NCBI RefSeq assembly: GCF_027596085.1
Contig: NC_072456.1
Coordinates: 23,766,218-23,830,217 of the forward strand
DNA length: 64,000 nucleotides
Direction of reading: 5' to 3'
From: Anoplopoma fimbria
Lineage: Eukaryota > Chordata > Actinopteri > Perciformes > Anoplopomatidae
The notes beneath the pieces are model-generated. The model had not been told where the DNA came from, searched no databases, and worked only from the letters and a program-made list of their open reading frames with translations. The position numbers and the translations under genes are program-made. Positions 1-13,978 of this stretch are shown piece after piece. Position 1 is the stretch's first letter. Each line of letters starts with the position of its first letter.

Positions 1-919
1 GAGCACAGGATGTACTCCAAATCCTCATTGTTAAGGCAAATGGACTCTATATAATGAGTTTGTTATTTTCTTGGAGAGCTGACAAAGTTTGTCCTTCTCA
101 AAAATCACTTCCTACTTTCTACAACCAACAGAGGGTGTGGGACATTCCCTCTCTTGCAGGTATATAACCATGACCTACTCTTTTATGGCGGAGTCATTAG
201 ACCTCTAAAATAATATACCATGTTTTAATGCATGCCAGTCCTTGGCTGAAATATTGATTCTTGTCTCCAAGCCTTTATTACCCTCTGAGTGGACTCTCTC
301 TCTCTCTCTCTTTCTCCCTTCCTCTCTGCTGGACTCTTCCTGGCTGAATCCACAAGGATTCATAGCCATGAGATTGCTGATTGCTGAGTTGAGGTCTCAT
401 TTATAAAACGGGAAAAAAAAGAGCTGTTTACTTTTCATTTGGCCCGAGCGTTCTCAAACGCCTCGGCTGGAGCATAAATTGAACGAGTAAATCTCACCGT
501 TGTAAAGTAGAAAAAAGACCAAAGTTAGAAAACGGAAGGACGAAAGTGTAAAGGAGGACGGGAAGGTGATGGAGTTGATCTCGGGCTCAACATAGCTCTG
601 GACGAATACACAATTAATAGAAAATGTATTTGATCTATTGAACTGACATTGATCCCAAAGGGGAAATGGGGGAGCAGCTGACCGTCTCTCACCCAAATTC
701 TGTTTGCTCTCCGTCTCTCTCTCTCTCTCTCTCCTCGTCTCTTTTCAATTATTCATACCCTGGTTTCGACACATGCCTGCAGTGAGCCTCCAGATACTTC
801 GTCAGCCGACACCACCCCCGGTTTGTCTGACTGCTGTCTCACTATCCTCCCACCGTATTCCTCCATCTCAATTTCCCCATCCTCCGTCCTCACACTCGCC
901 AGCTATCCTTGGTCAACAA

Positions 920-924
920 ACACA

Positions 925-966
<42 letters not shown>
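920..966. repeat. (CA)n microsatellite
   Basis: Nearly uninterrupted CA dinucleotide run within the upstream intron, in a locally pyrimidine-rich region. Confidence 0.95.
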
Positions 967-969
<3 letters not shown>

Positions 970-3900
970 AGGTGGGTATAAACAACAAGAGCAGGTTACA
1001 TATGTATCCTGCAATCAAACATTCCCTTCCAAACTATGTATTTTTCAATCAGCGGTGAACCAAATTTAATCCCCAATTTTATATTCGTGTCTCCGCCTCT
1101 GCCATTATGTTTTAGCCACATCATCTTTATGCACATTCATTGACTGCCTCGCCCGACACATTCAAATAAATATCGCTGGCTTAAAGGAAAAGCCGTTAGC
1201 GTCGCTAGTGTTTTAGCTACACCCGGCAATTACCACGGCGGCTGGCACCTGTTTATCCCTCCATCCAATTCTCTGCCAGCAGATAAGTGGAGCACTGCTC
1301 TCTTTGACTCCCCCGAGACTGAACTAGAGCCCAGGCCTGGTTTTGTTGTACTGGGGAGCGAGCCAGAGAGTTGTGGACACACACATAGAAAATGCACAAA
1401 TCCAAACACAAAACACACACACTCTGCCACCTGCTTAAGTTGGATGGTTCTCTCATTAAGCCGGTAGGGCAGAGTGGACGTTGAGTGGGCTTTGAGTGGA
1501 CAGGCCTGCTGCGCTCTGGCCCTCGACGCTCTGCTTGAGTTCGAGGTGAGGTAGACACCGACAGACACCGAGGAACAATGTGTTGTCTCGGCCATATGGC
1601 ACACAGTGGTAACAATACACGTTTTATGGGCATGAATCCCCACTCCACTCAGAAAATGTTTAGCTTGTTGGTACTTCACTTGTGATTTGTGAGCGTTGAA
1701 TATGGAGAGTTTGACACTTTTCCTCTGAGCTCAGGTTAAATCTGAGTTTGAGATGTGTACGTGTGAGCATGATTATAGTTTGGAGGCCAATTTGGTCCAA
1801 TAAGCAACTTAAACAAACACAGTTCTCCTCTGGGAATCCCATGATTTTTTATACACTTATTTAGCCTTTGGTTAAATGTATTTGTGATGCCTCAAAAACA
1901 AACATAATCTTGGAGAAAATACGTTTGATTGAAACGTAATAGACGATGCAGGTTTATTGTGTATGTATGCAGTTTATAGGAGACCAGGCTGCATTAAGAT
2001 ACAATATCCAGTAGCCGATATACATCAGCCCAGACAAGTTCTTATCATCTGTATACTTATCTGTACAAAGACAGTAAGTGAAACTAAATCTGAAGCTACA
2101 ATTTGTCCCTCAACTGTTAATCTCACGATGGCCAGAGCTGCATTTCATCAAGCTCAGAGTTGCCAGATTGGTTGTGTGGAAAAACTGGCCTTCTAATACA
2201 ATCAAGTAACCTGTGGTTGGCCTGCAAGGATCCGTTTGGTATCTATTGACCACCTTTGTGCTTGAATCTCCTCAGACATCTGTAAATATGACGACATGAA
2301 AGTCGGTCTACGCCAGCTTCCAATGTCTAGAGTACCACTGTGTTGGTTCCAATGACATATAATGTCTCTAATTGCTGATGTTCAGAGTTGTATTTTTATT
2401 GACCCCGGTGCTCCTAAAATCCAGCGGGTTCCTCCGATCCTTACCCCGGTGCTGTAGTGCTTAATGAGGCCAGATGCTGTTCTGGTACCCTGCTCATCTG
2501 TTGGTTCACAGTGTAGAGGGAGCTATTTTCATGCTCTATCATTCATTCTACATCCTATTTTAATTACATGGAGTTCCTCCGAGGTTCATTCGGGGTTTCT
2601 GTATTCATGTCGTTATATTTAATATGGATTGTTTTGGGTCAAATTAATCTGTTTTTTCCACCTGTACATGTTATTTGCACTTTGTCTGTGTCACATTTTT
2701 TGTATTAAAAGAAAATCACACCTGGACTGAGGTTTAATTCCCTCAGACAATTCTTTGGACTTGATGCCTGGTTGGGTTTAAATGCTGTGTTTGTCCTTTA
2801 CCTTCAACATCACACCATTTAACACCATTAACTGAGCGTGCCATCTCTTCACTGCCAAGCACCTCAGAGACTGGAGCCTCTTGTTGGATGCCGGTTAAGT
2901 GTCACAATTGGCCAATAATCCTGCAGAGTAATGTTTTCACTCTGTGGTGATTGCTGAGTCTTAATGGCGAAATAAAATTTGAATGATCTCAAATAACCTT
3001 ATGTTACCCTGTGATAAAAGCCCATGATGTATATGGCTTTGTGCCTGGAGCAGGACACCTCATGCAGTTCATTATCATTACACATCCTTACGTTTTCAGT
3101 CCGTTGCCCCTGGCGTTATCAGTAATGTTACCGTCTGTCAACATCCGTTTACTATGTGGCTGATGGTACTGATGTCAAACAAAGAGCTCTTGGTCACACT
3201 TACAACAAATTGAAAGGGGGTCAACAGAGATTTAGTTTTGCACTATTTCAAAGTTTGGGGACTCACAAGAGAAAGATACAGAAAGAACAGTGAAAATTGA
3301 AGGAGGAGACACTGAGATGTCTTGACTTTTAGTGCGTAGTATGAGTCAAGTTCGAATTACATTGGGTCTTACATCCCATAAGTCCTGCGCCTTAAACACA
3401 CACTGGCCAATCATAGTGTAGCATCAGCCAGCTCCAACAGCTGTCATGCAATTGTTTCAGATTTTCTTCATCTTCAGAGTGGTTTTGTGGATTTAGAGCT
3501 GGTCAAACACCCGAGTGAGAAGTTGGAAGAAGATAGACATTTCAAAAACTTCACATTTCTAGCAGAGTGCATTAGCAGATCATGTACTAACTTTAAGAAG
3601 CTTCTGGTGGTATACTAAAGTGCATAAGTGAATAAAAACCTCCCTGGCTTTACAGGAACAGTGTTGTTCCTTAATTAAATTGTCTTATGTCTCGATCACA
3701 AGGTGATGTGTAGGTTCCCTTTTACACTGCAACAGACTTTAGCTTCTATCTTTATCTTTTTAACCTGTTTTCACTGCTGAATCAGTTGTATATCCCGGAT
3801 ATATCCTTCAAAACACAATGTAGACACTTCTGTCTGCTTCTCTCTCAAATCACCGCTTTGTTTTTCCAAATACAAGATACTATATATTCTGGGAGTGCAG

Positions 3901-5257
3901 TTAGTGACCGTGTGGGCTCTGTGGTAGCTCTGACAGCGTGATGGAGTAGCAGCGGGGGGGGCGAAGCTTAGCAAAGGATCAGTTGTAAATCACTTTGTGC
4001 TGCATTCTGTGCATGAAAGTTGTTACATAAAGTTAATTCATTCTTTCAATGTTTCGCTTTTGCCGTCCCTAAAATATGGATCAACCCTCCACTCGACGTC
4101 AGATCATCTGAACCAGACTTAAAACATTTTTTTTTGTGGCATGTGTGCGACTCTCTTGCTATGCCTGCTGTGTTTGTCAACTCTCTTTTTACATTTTATT
4201 TTCAACCCTATCATGAGTCAGACAGACAAATACACAGCGATACACTGAACAAACACAAATGCCATCTCCATCTCATTCTGACTCCTCTGGCTGGTTTCTC
4301 TACCTCCTGCATCAAATCCATCCTATAATATCAGCCAGCCCAAAGCAGAGCTCCAGCGATGAAGCTGTCATGCTGTTTTATCCAAACAGACTCTTCCGCC
4401 CCGCACGCTGTCTGCCTGCAAAGCCTCTGTAATCCAACCCTGAAACTCGCCAACTTCCCAGTGTCGCAGCATCACTTCTCCCCACGTTTTCATTACCTCT
4501 CCTTCATTCGTGATGTTTTGGAGCATCTCTATATCCCCACATCATTCCTCACTCCTCCGACGTTCTCCCCCTCTCCTTCGTTCACTTTCCCTCCCTTGCT
4601 CTCCCTCCGTGACCTCTTGCCGAGCCTCCAGGGACTCAGTCAGTTGTTGTGATGGAAGAGGATTGTGGATCACCAGCTGCAGTTTTAATGATTTTGCCCC
4701 CAGGCACAGATCAGCCAGAGAAATACAGTTACCATTTTTCAACAGATTGAGAACTCTCACCCCGGCGACGCCTCTGCGAAGAGACGTGTGTGTGTGAATA
4801 TGAATATGAATGTGAATGTGAGTGTGCACGTCGCGCACAAACATTTGATGTTGATATTGCATCTTAGAGATGCCGTCTGACATTAATTTGGGCACTTCTG
4901 CACTTACATTAAATTGGATTTGCACACAGTTTTCTAAGCTACTAGCCACACGGCTGGAGCATCAGCGCTGCTGTTGAGGATGAAAGCTCTCCCTCCCCCT
5001 CCAACCTCCGATTCTCTCTTTTTCTCATCCCTTCTACCTTTCACCCCACTCCGTACTCTCCCTCGCTCCGGCAGAACTGCAGCACGTCCTGCAAAACACA
5101 TCGCAATTAGCATGACGCGCTTCAGTGCATCCCAAACCGCTCACTGATGAAGTTCAATCAATTCATTTTAATTATAACTTTCTCAGAAACTCCTCTAAAC
5201 TCTACCAAAAAAGTTTGATCTCTCAAGAGAGGCAGGTAGTTTAAAAAGTAGATGTTT

Positions 5258-5258
<1 letters not shown>

Positions 5259-5290
<32 letters not shown>
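5259..5290. repeat. (GT)n microsatellite close to the EGF acceptor
   Basis: Sixteen uninterrupted GT dinucleotides ending 58 bases before the EGF exon, followed by a C/T-rich tract that leads into the acceptor. Variable GT tracts this close to an acceptor can influence exon inclusion. Here that is only a possibility. Confidence 0.95.
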
Positions 5291-5293
<3 letters not shown>

Positions 5294-5302
5294 TGCATCT
5301 AA

Positions 5303-5581
<279 letters not shown>

Positions 5582-8173
5582 TAGAAGAGCAGGGTGTGGA
5601 GACAGAGATGGAGAGAAAACAACACGGGTTGAGGAAGATGGAGATAACGAGGATGTGCAAATGGAGATGGAGGAGGTGGTAGAAGTGGGAGGAAGGGGAC
5701 ATGAATGTAGACAAAGAGGTGGAGGAGGAAGAGGGAAGCCCTTTGGAATAATGTATCAGGTTTATACAGGACACCTGCGTCCAGCTGGGTTCTTCTCTCA
5801 TTACAGTAATTCCCCTGTGGGAACGTGGGACACGAGGGAGTCTGTTCACAAACTGCATGTTACGTTAAAAAATGGCCGACACGTCTGTGTAAAACAACAC
5901 TGAGGAAAACCAACAGCTGCTGTATACATTAGGGTTTATCTTATGGGGTTTTTCCCATTTTAACAGAAGAATATCAAGATCTTTGAAAGGAGTTGATTGG
6001 TTCAAAACAATTTCCCTTGGATTTTATGTCCCAAAAGTAATCAGGGTTTTGTGACATTATGACAAAATTTGATTTAGCAATAGACATTGGGGAAATGAAG
6101 AAGTGCACAAGCTGCCTGTTATGTGCCAGATTGTCTGATGGACTGGTTTAAACACAAGATATAACTGAAAGAGGTATTTTTAAAATCCAATTTCCACCAA
6201 AATAATTGATGTATTTTTTCGGATTTGTAGCTTTTTCTCTGCTTTTGATAATACAAAATTAATCTAAATTGAAATCTAATATATAAAAACACACACACAT
6301 AAATAAGTGATGAAAAGGGTAAAAGGATACAATGGGAATTCATTAAATGTGTGAGTTTAGAGTTTCCTTTTTAACGTTACTGAATAATTCAAACATCTTT
6401 TTTTTATTATTTTACACCTCTTAAAACACAAGATTTAAAATAGCACAATTAAAAATGAAAGAATAAAAACAGAAAGATAGTTGGAGAGACAAAGAGAGTG
6501 TGAGATTTTTACGAGTGGGAGAACAGGAGAGAGGAGGAGGGATTTTCAGGAATCTTCACTGCTCTGAATCACATACAAAGCCAGATTACTGGTGTAGTGT
6601 GACCTTTGACCTCAACTCCCTTTGCTTTTTACTGCTCTGCTGTCAGAGGAATCGATAGAGAGAGGAGGGAGAGGAGGGGGAAGCAGCAGACTAAAGCAGG
6701 ACATTTTTAAATGCTGTAGAAACTACAGTAGACTTGGCTCTAACAGAGATTCCAAATTATCTTTTCACTTCTCCTCGTGTGTGCCGGGCTTGTTCACTGG
6801 ACTATAGTAGTTTGGCAAACCAGCAGCCACCGACACACATCGGCTACTGATTTAAACAGTAACTTTGCTGTTTTTTAAGGTGGATTTTCTATGTTCTTGT
6901 GTCTGAGTGACTAATGAGGACAAAATGTTTGAAACTGGTCCAATATTGAGGGACAACACTGCAAAAGCAGCAGCTAAATGGACTGCAACTCCAACTCCCA
7001 CTCACATTTCCACCTTTTCCCTCTGGCAACAAGTTACCTTTTGCAGTTGCTAAAGTTAACGTGCTTGCAAAGATTTAAAGTTAGTGATTCAGCTTTGGCT
7101 AGAAGCAATGGTTTCAAATGTGTGTTGAGAGTAAGATAGTAATGAATTTAGAAGCCGGGTTTAAAACAATGAATGGGAGTCCAAAACACGGGCTAAATGC
7201 TGGCTCACGGTGCTTTTATACTTTGCAAGCATTGCCTCTTCAAATGCAATGCTAGATTGTTAAGCTAAATTAAAGTGAAGTGAAGTGCTGTAAATCTGCT
7301 GGTATGTTTGCATCATTTCATGATCAATTTGTCATAATTTCTAAGCATGTAAGAGGTGATTTCATAGATGAGTTTCAGCCATAGACTCCATATCTTTGAA
7401 TCCAGCCCACCACAGTGAGGAGCATATAGGTGTTGTATGGTGCGATCCATTTCTGTCATATGAGCTTTATCATCACTGAAAATGATGTCTAAAAAATGAG
7501 TGGGAACCCTGTTCAAACTGTCACATTTCTGCTGGAGTTGACTCAAACGCTTCTCCTTTCCTCATCCAGTTTATCCTCTTTGTTTCCATCCCTTCACATC
7601 AGTTGCTAAGCTTTCTAGGGGTCTGGACCTCACTGAAAGTCTGTCAGTTTTTTTTGTGGAGTTCTTTCTTATCTGAAGCAAAAAGTTTAAGGCCAGAGGG
7701 TGTCATACACTGTGCAGATTTCAAAGCCCTTTGTGATTTGTAATAAAATGGACTTCCCTAAATATGAAGAGCCACAAGAGGATTGAGGGGATAGGAGAGA
7801 GGTCCACCAGTGATATACTGAATCATTTTAGTGCCCATTTAATCCTAAAGTATTCCACATACTACTTAACTTTCTGATCTTTCACAACACCAAATTTAAC
7901 TTTGGTAACTGGCTGCCTTTTTAATATTCATGCTCCTGTGGTGCAGATCATACATTAACAAAAAATATTAAAAAGCTGAAAAGAGAGACTGTTTGGAACA
8001 TGAATTGTGGTGAAATGTAGTGCTGTGTTTCAGGCAGATTTAGCGTCATTTTAGCTCCTTTTAAATCTAGGCAGCTCATTAAAGTGTTGATCATCTCTCA
8101 AGTTTAGATTTTAGCAGCCTGCAGTTTTGCATGTGCACCTTATAAAGTGTGTGTTTCCATTCCTCTCCTCCCT

Positions 8174-8175
<2 letters not shown>

Positions 8176-8233
<58 letters not shown>
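8176..8233. repeat. (CA)n microsatellite
   Basis: Twenty-nine consecutive CA units, the longest pure CA tract in the window. Likely polymorphic. Confidence 0.97.
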
Positions 8234-8236
<3 letters not shown>

Positions 8237-9026
8237 TCCAGGATGTGCCTCTCATTTGACATGCACTGGAGCTGTGGGTGCGTTCCTCTCCTGCTGCGTC
8301 GCTGCCTTAACGCCTAATTGGGAGCAGCGGGTCTGATTGTGTAGATCTAAAGTCTCTGTTCTCCTGCTCCACGCTTCACCTAAATGTAGGATTCAGCTGT
8401 GAGAAGTACACCTCGCACCAGGCGTCGCTCTGGGTGGGGGTGGGGGCTGGAAATGAACTCTTTCGTTCCGCCGAGGCTTCCATCCGTTTAAAATGTCACG
8501 GAAATGGTCCCTGTCTCACTAAAGTGGTCGGGTTATCTCCGTCTCATTTGCTGTGCACTTTTGAATGTGTGTGTTTGTGTATATCTAGTAACACGAAGCA
8601 CGGTTTGCTGAGTCTTCAGTGTCACATATAGTTGGCTTTTGTTTAACCTGTATAGATGGCCATAGTGAATTATTCTGCATGCTAAAGCCTGGTCAGGAGC
8701 AGTTTATGTCCCAGGCAGGGGGAGAATGTTTCTTGGTGATATTCTCTACGAGCAATACAGATTTTCAACTAAGAGAATACGACAAACTTGTTGAGACGTA
8801 CGTTAGTAATGACACCGAACAAAGAAGTGCAATTCCAGGAGTGTTAACTGAACGGGAACTTACATGCATTCAGTTGGTGATGCAGAGAATCTGAGTTTTA
8901 TTTTATTTGCAAGCTCGTTTTTTGCTCTCACTGAACATATAGAATATGTTTGTAGTGTTCTCTGGCCATTTGCGCATACTGGCTCTAAGAGAAGCCTTGT
9001 ATAGAATAGAAAGTAGCATACAATAT

Positions 9027-9106
9027 ATATTTTTATATATATATGTATATATGTGTATGTAAAAAAATATATATATATTATTATACATATATATATATTC
9101 ACAATA
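9027..9106. repeat. AT-rich (TA)n tract with hairpin potential
   Basis: Imperfect TA dinucleotide runs on both sides of a short A-rich spacer. The two TA blocks are self-complementary and could form a cruciform or hairpin. No gene is associated with it. Confidence 0.7.
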
Positions 9107-11154
9107 ATGTAGTTCATTTTTATTATTCAGTATGACATTTACTTGCGTAAGAAATCAGTTAAATTGTAAAACTTCAATTTAAAGCCAACCCACGATTAGA
9201 CAACGCATGCATTTTACTCTCCGGGTGTGCATTTAACTTGACAAATGAACACAGGGGTCAATTAGACGCCAGGTAACTGTCTGCTAACTTCATGCGTCAA
9301 ACTAAGACCCCACTTTAACTTGTATAAACAATATTTTCTCTTCTTCCTGCACTGTGTCGGTGGCTATGCTTGTTTTTTGTTACCTTGCTGACTACAAAAA
9401 AAAAGTGCCCGCTCCTTTCTCTGTTTAGTCTCAACTCTTTTTCATGTGATGGTGTGCAGGGTGCTGTAAAATGAGCCTCATTAACTGTCTCAGAGTTAGA
9501 TCTAAAGATTGATTTGTAATTGATTTGTTGTTTCCCATATTTTGAGTTTGTGTGCGAAAGGAATGAAAGGCCTGTCCCATTTAGACTGGACTGAGTGGTA
9601 AAATGAATATATTCACTTACAAATTTACACAATTAGTCTGCCAGCATTTCTCTCTTGCCTTACTTCCTGTAATAATATTCCTATATTCTTCAAGGCGGCC
9701 CGCTATCGGTCCATTTTGCTTGGTAGAAGAGTCATATGACGCCCAACGCCTCTTTTTATGGTAGCGTGCAGAGAGCCTGAGGAAAACATCCTGTCTCAAC
9801 AAAGAAAATTGATAACTATCGTCGTGGTAACGGATATCTCTGACCGTGGCTTCAGGTCGAGCCAGCTGAGGCAAAGAAAGCCTGGCTCTGTCCACCTTGC
9901 TCCGTCGTACAACCCCTCCGGTTCATGTGCTGTGAGCTAACAGCCTTGACTGTCGGGTAGATCTGGTCCGCTGCTGGCCTGTTACCATGGTGATCCCATC
10001 TTAGAGTCAATAATTTTGACTTGACGGGGCTGAAGTCCTTCAGCGAGAGAGAGGAGGACATTTAGATTTAGATTTTTCACACAGGTTTTTGTTTTTCTTG
10101 TTGATTAGGAGGTTGGATTAAAGCCGTTTTTTTCCGTGACACACTTTGAAACTTGAGAGCTTCAGAAGTTCATACTCTCTTTATGTTTTCAGTATTTTAG
10201 TTATTATTCTAATAATCAGCGCTGTAGCTGTGCAAAACAACCGAATCCCTCCTTTTCGCAGTTATTTTTCCAACGCTTCTGTATCAGTAATGTTTGATGA
10301 AAAGAAAAGTTGTACATTTTAGAGTAACAGAGACATCAGTCAGTTGTTTCACTCTGGAGTCCAACCTGCTGTTTCTTTGACTCGCTGCCTAATCAGTGGA
10401 GGCAGAAACCGAATCTCTCCAAGCCTGACTGAAGTGAAATGTGACAGAGGAAGCATTAGCTGGTTCCTTCTCATCAGCTTCTTTCCTCCAGTCTGTCTTT
10501 TAATCCATCGTTTGCTCCACACACCATTTGCCTCCCTTCTTTTTTTTTTTAAAGAGAAAAACGACATAATGTACATGTGTAGGAGTGTGGATTTGTTTCT
10601 TTGCTATTCCACTACTGTAGACACCTCTATTTCATGTTGCCTTCCTTCTCTTCTTCTCTCTTCATACCTTTCTGCTGTCACTCGCTGCACTCCTTGCATC
10701 TTCTTGTGCCTCTCATCTCTGGTGCACCACAGGAGGTTTTGTCAGTCCGTGTGAGTGCGTCTGTGTAGACCACATCTGCTGAATTTCACTGACTGTGTGT
10801 GCGGTTGTTTGTGTGATGCTTTAGCATTTCTTAGAGCTGTGAAGCTAGAGATCTTTCTTACAGACCTTCACACAGTAACACATTCGCATATGTCTTTACT
10901 TGTGAGGAGCCTCATTGACATAATGCATTCTCTAGTCATTAATAAATGCCTTTTACACACCAGGAGCATTAATGAATTAATTAAATAATTTATTCAATTT
11001 TTCAGACTGTTATTTTTGTCATGAGTTCTTTCAAACAGAACTTGGAAAGTAAGGGGGAAAAAAGCAATTGTTTTGCAAAAAAGGGTCTCTTTTGCACCCC
11101 GAGTAAAGGCATCAACCACTACTACAACCACCAATATGTCTGGAACAAACATAT

Positions 11155-12437
11155 TCAAATGTACACCATAGAGTACACCAACAGGGAGGCTCCGACTCCT
11201 TTCAACCTGGACCTTTATTTGACATTTGTGCTACATCCCCCCAGTAGGCTGCACAGCTGTTACTGGCAATTATGACTGGGGCCTACTGGTTTAGCTGCAT
11301 ACACAGTTTACTGACAGAGTTTAAGATAAGATAAGATAAGATAATCCTTTATTAGTCCCGCAGTGGGGAAATTTGCAGGCTTACAGCAGCATAGAGTTAA
11401 AGTGCACACAAGAGACATAGTAAGAAAGACAAGGTAAAAATAAAATGAAAAATAAAAAATAAAAATAAAAAACAAGTATTATAAATAAGCAATAAAAACA
11501 GTAGAAAAACACAATAACTGAAATATAATATTTACAGACAGAAAAAAAAACTATATTAACTATTATTGCACAGTGTTTTTATTGTCATGTGTCATGTGGT
11601 CTGCTGGGAGCAGAGCTGGTTGTGTAACCTGACAGCAGCAGGATATGGTGACATGTAGGATTTTAGGTAAATGTACACTATAGAGTACACCAACAGGGAG
11701 GCTCCTTCTCCTTACTCCTCACTGCTCAAGGTATAAAACTTAAGATATGTCTTCACAAAAATGGAAACCACACCAACACTCCCATTTCCAATTTCCAATT
11801 TGCTTGTGTTTCTTTTCTACTTTGGTGGCACACTTACTGGTACTACTTCTGTTACATTATTTGCCACCCACACAAACACACAAAGCCCTTCCTACCCATG
11901 TGCCCTTCCAATTATCAAAAGATTTCCCTCCACTCTGTTTGTTCTGCAGCAGCTTAGACGGCAGTCGAACAACTTGTGACTCCAAGCAGTAAAGTACAGT
12001 GTTGTGCATTAACTCGTGGGTACAAAACAACACGCTAAATAAAGCGGTAATCCTCTCTCTCGCTTTCGCCGTCTCCTAACAGAACTAATAATCTACAAAT
12101 TGGAAACAGAAAGCTTGCTTTAGAAGGATCGTGTAGCTAATTAATCCCAAGGTGTCTGGCGGCTGCTTGGTTATATGTGAGGAATGTGTTCTCACAGGCG
12201 AGGCCAGCACTTCATCCATCGTCTCCTCCACAGCCTCTGTTCAGCCACAACCCTGCTGCCATATGTCAAAGCATTAATATTTGATCATTTTTATTTGCCT
12301 TTTGGGGGAAAAGTGCTACATCCCCCCCCAGTAGGCTGCACAGCTGTTATCGGCAATTATGACTGGGGACTACTGGCTGAGCAGCATACAGAGTTTACAG
12401 ACAGAGTTCAGGGTGACATGTAGGACTTTTGGTATGA
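11155..12437. repeat. Tandem pair of a dispersed repeat (family E)
   Basis: Two units in the same orientation share three blocks: a block with CATAGAGTACACCAACAGGG (about 11157-11195 and, with one mismatch, 11668-11706), a block with CCAGTAGGCTGCACAGCTGTTA (about 11229-11322 and 12312-12408) and a block with GTGACATGTAGGA (about 11645-11665 and 12410-12423). The first unit lacks most of the roughly 600-bp spacer between blocks 1 and 2, and it carries a retroelement between blocks 2 and 3. The origin of the repeat is not recognised. Confidence 0.7.
11323..11642 (-). mobile_element. 5'-truncated retroelement (LINE-like 3' end) with (TTATC)n tail
   Basis: Read on the - strand, the segment ends with CCCCACTGCGGGACTAATAA followed by AGG and several TTATC repeats. 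This is a retroelement 3' terminus widely seen in fish genomes. It splits a copy of repeat family E whose uninterrupted counterpart lies at 12312-12437, which fixes the inserted segment to about 320 bp. The interior has A-rich simple sequence and no open frame. The exact LINE clade is not assigned. Confidence 0.65.
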
Positions 12438-12732
12438 CAGAAACAGAACTGCATCTAGGGGAAAATCCGATCTAATCTTAGGATAGGAATATAGCTATTA
12501 AAGAACCCTCCCAAATTAAGGATAAACCAAATTAGGAATCCTAAATTAAAATGGCACAAACCCTGCCCTAAATTCAAAATAACTGCCAAAAATTTCAGCA
12601 GCACTCTGCAAAATGAAGATGGGAACATGAACACTTGCATATATATCATTAGAAAGGCTGCTTAAACAGTTTGATAGCACTTTAAATGCTAATATAATAA
12701 ATAAATGATAAATGGTTAAAAGTGGGATTTCC

Positions 12733-12945
12733 AATACATTACATTACATTACATTACAGTCATTTAGCAGACGCTTTTATCCAAAGCGACTTACAGGAAG
12801 TGTATTCAACATAGGTATTCAAGAGAACTACTAGTCACCAGAAGTCATAAGTGCATCTCCTTTCTTAAACAAGCATCTTAAAGCATAAACCAGAGCAAAA
12901 GTATAGTGCAGAGGCAAATTACTACGAATACTCCACCTACAGGAT
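12733..12945 (-). mobile_element. Retroelement 3' end with (TAATG)n tail, copy A1
   Basis: Four to five ACATT repeats at 12737-12757 are followed by the sequence that reads GTCGCTTTGGATAAAAGCGT on the - strand, a very common teleost retroelement 3' tail. The adjoining 160 bp match copy A2 at 35.2 kb almost base for base (for example GGTATTCAAGAGAACTACTA). It is oriented 5' to 3' on the - strand and is 5'-truncated. The same tail occurs on the SINE at 14872-15128. Confidence 0.75.
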
Positions 12946-13116
12946 TAATGCCTCCAACTCCTTGTCGCTAACATTGATCCGCTGTCTTCTTTTGTCAATG
13001 ATAGCAAGAAAGTGAGAGCGGTAAATGTTATTGCTTTTCCATCTGGAGTAACCGACCTGTACATTCTAATCAAAGATACAGGCAGCTGCATGAACATTAT
13101 AAACGTAGATACAGGC

Positions 13117-13336
<220 letters not shown>

Positions 13337-13397
13337 TTTTATTATTATATTCCTTTATTGATCCCCATGGGGAAATTCAAGTGTTGCAGCAGCTCAA
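13337..13397 (-). mobile_element. Retroelement 3' end next to the microsatellite
   Basis: On the - strand it reads GAATTTCCCCATGGGGATCA followed by ATAAAGG and an AT-rich run, then the ATCT microsatellite. It has the same architecture as the termini at 11.3 kb and 20.05 kb: a CCCC/GGG dyad, ATAAAGG and a simple-repeat tail. Only about 60 bp remain before the minisatellite begins. Confidence 0.6.
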
Positions 13398-13849
13398 CTA
13401 CACAGACACAGACAATAAATACACATACTATACAACTACACAGACAATAAATACACATACTATACAACTACACAGACAATAAATACACATACTATACAAC
13501 TACACAGACAATAAATACACATACTATACAACTACACAGACACAGACAATAAATACACATACTATACAACTACACAAACACAGACAATAAATACACATAC
13601 TATACAACTACACAGACAATAAATACACATACTATACAACTACACAGACACAGACAATAAATACACATACTATACAACTACACAAACACAGACAATAAAT
13701 ACACATACTATACAACTACACAGACAATAAATACACATACTATACAACTACACAGACACAGACAATAAATACACATACTATACAACTACACAGACAATAA
13801 ATACACATACTATACAACTACACAGACAATAAATACACATACTATACAA
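13398..13849. repeat. Minisatellite, 13 units of 32 or 38 bp
   Basis: The units start CTACACAGAC and end CATACTATACAA. Seven are 32 bp (S) and six are 38 bp (L), the long form having one extra ACAGAC-type hexamer; two long units carry CACAAACACAGAC (L'). The order is L-S-S-S-L-L'-S-L-L'-S-L-S-S. Unit lengths sum to 452 bp, which matches the interval exactly. Apart from the hexamer and the single G/A change, I see no differences between units. This points to recent homogenisation, or to assembly of a longer array. Confidence 0.95.
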
Positions 13850-13871
13850 CAAAATAAAGATAGAACAAAAT

Positions 13872-13978
<107 letters not shown>

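Noticed and set aside
704..1069. Open frame of about 120 codons across the CA repeat
   Set aside because: Its length comes from the stop-free CA/TC microsatellite. The translated Thr-His repeat and Ser/Leu runs carry no domain.
8127..8336. Small open frame through the CA tract
   Set aside because: Again a microsatellite artefact encoding His-Thr repeats.
13398..13849. Regularly spaced 32-38 bp repeats that could suggest a CRISPR array
   Set aside because: The units are directly adjacent with no unique spacers, the host is a vertebrate and there are no cas genes. It is a minisatellite.
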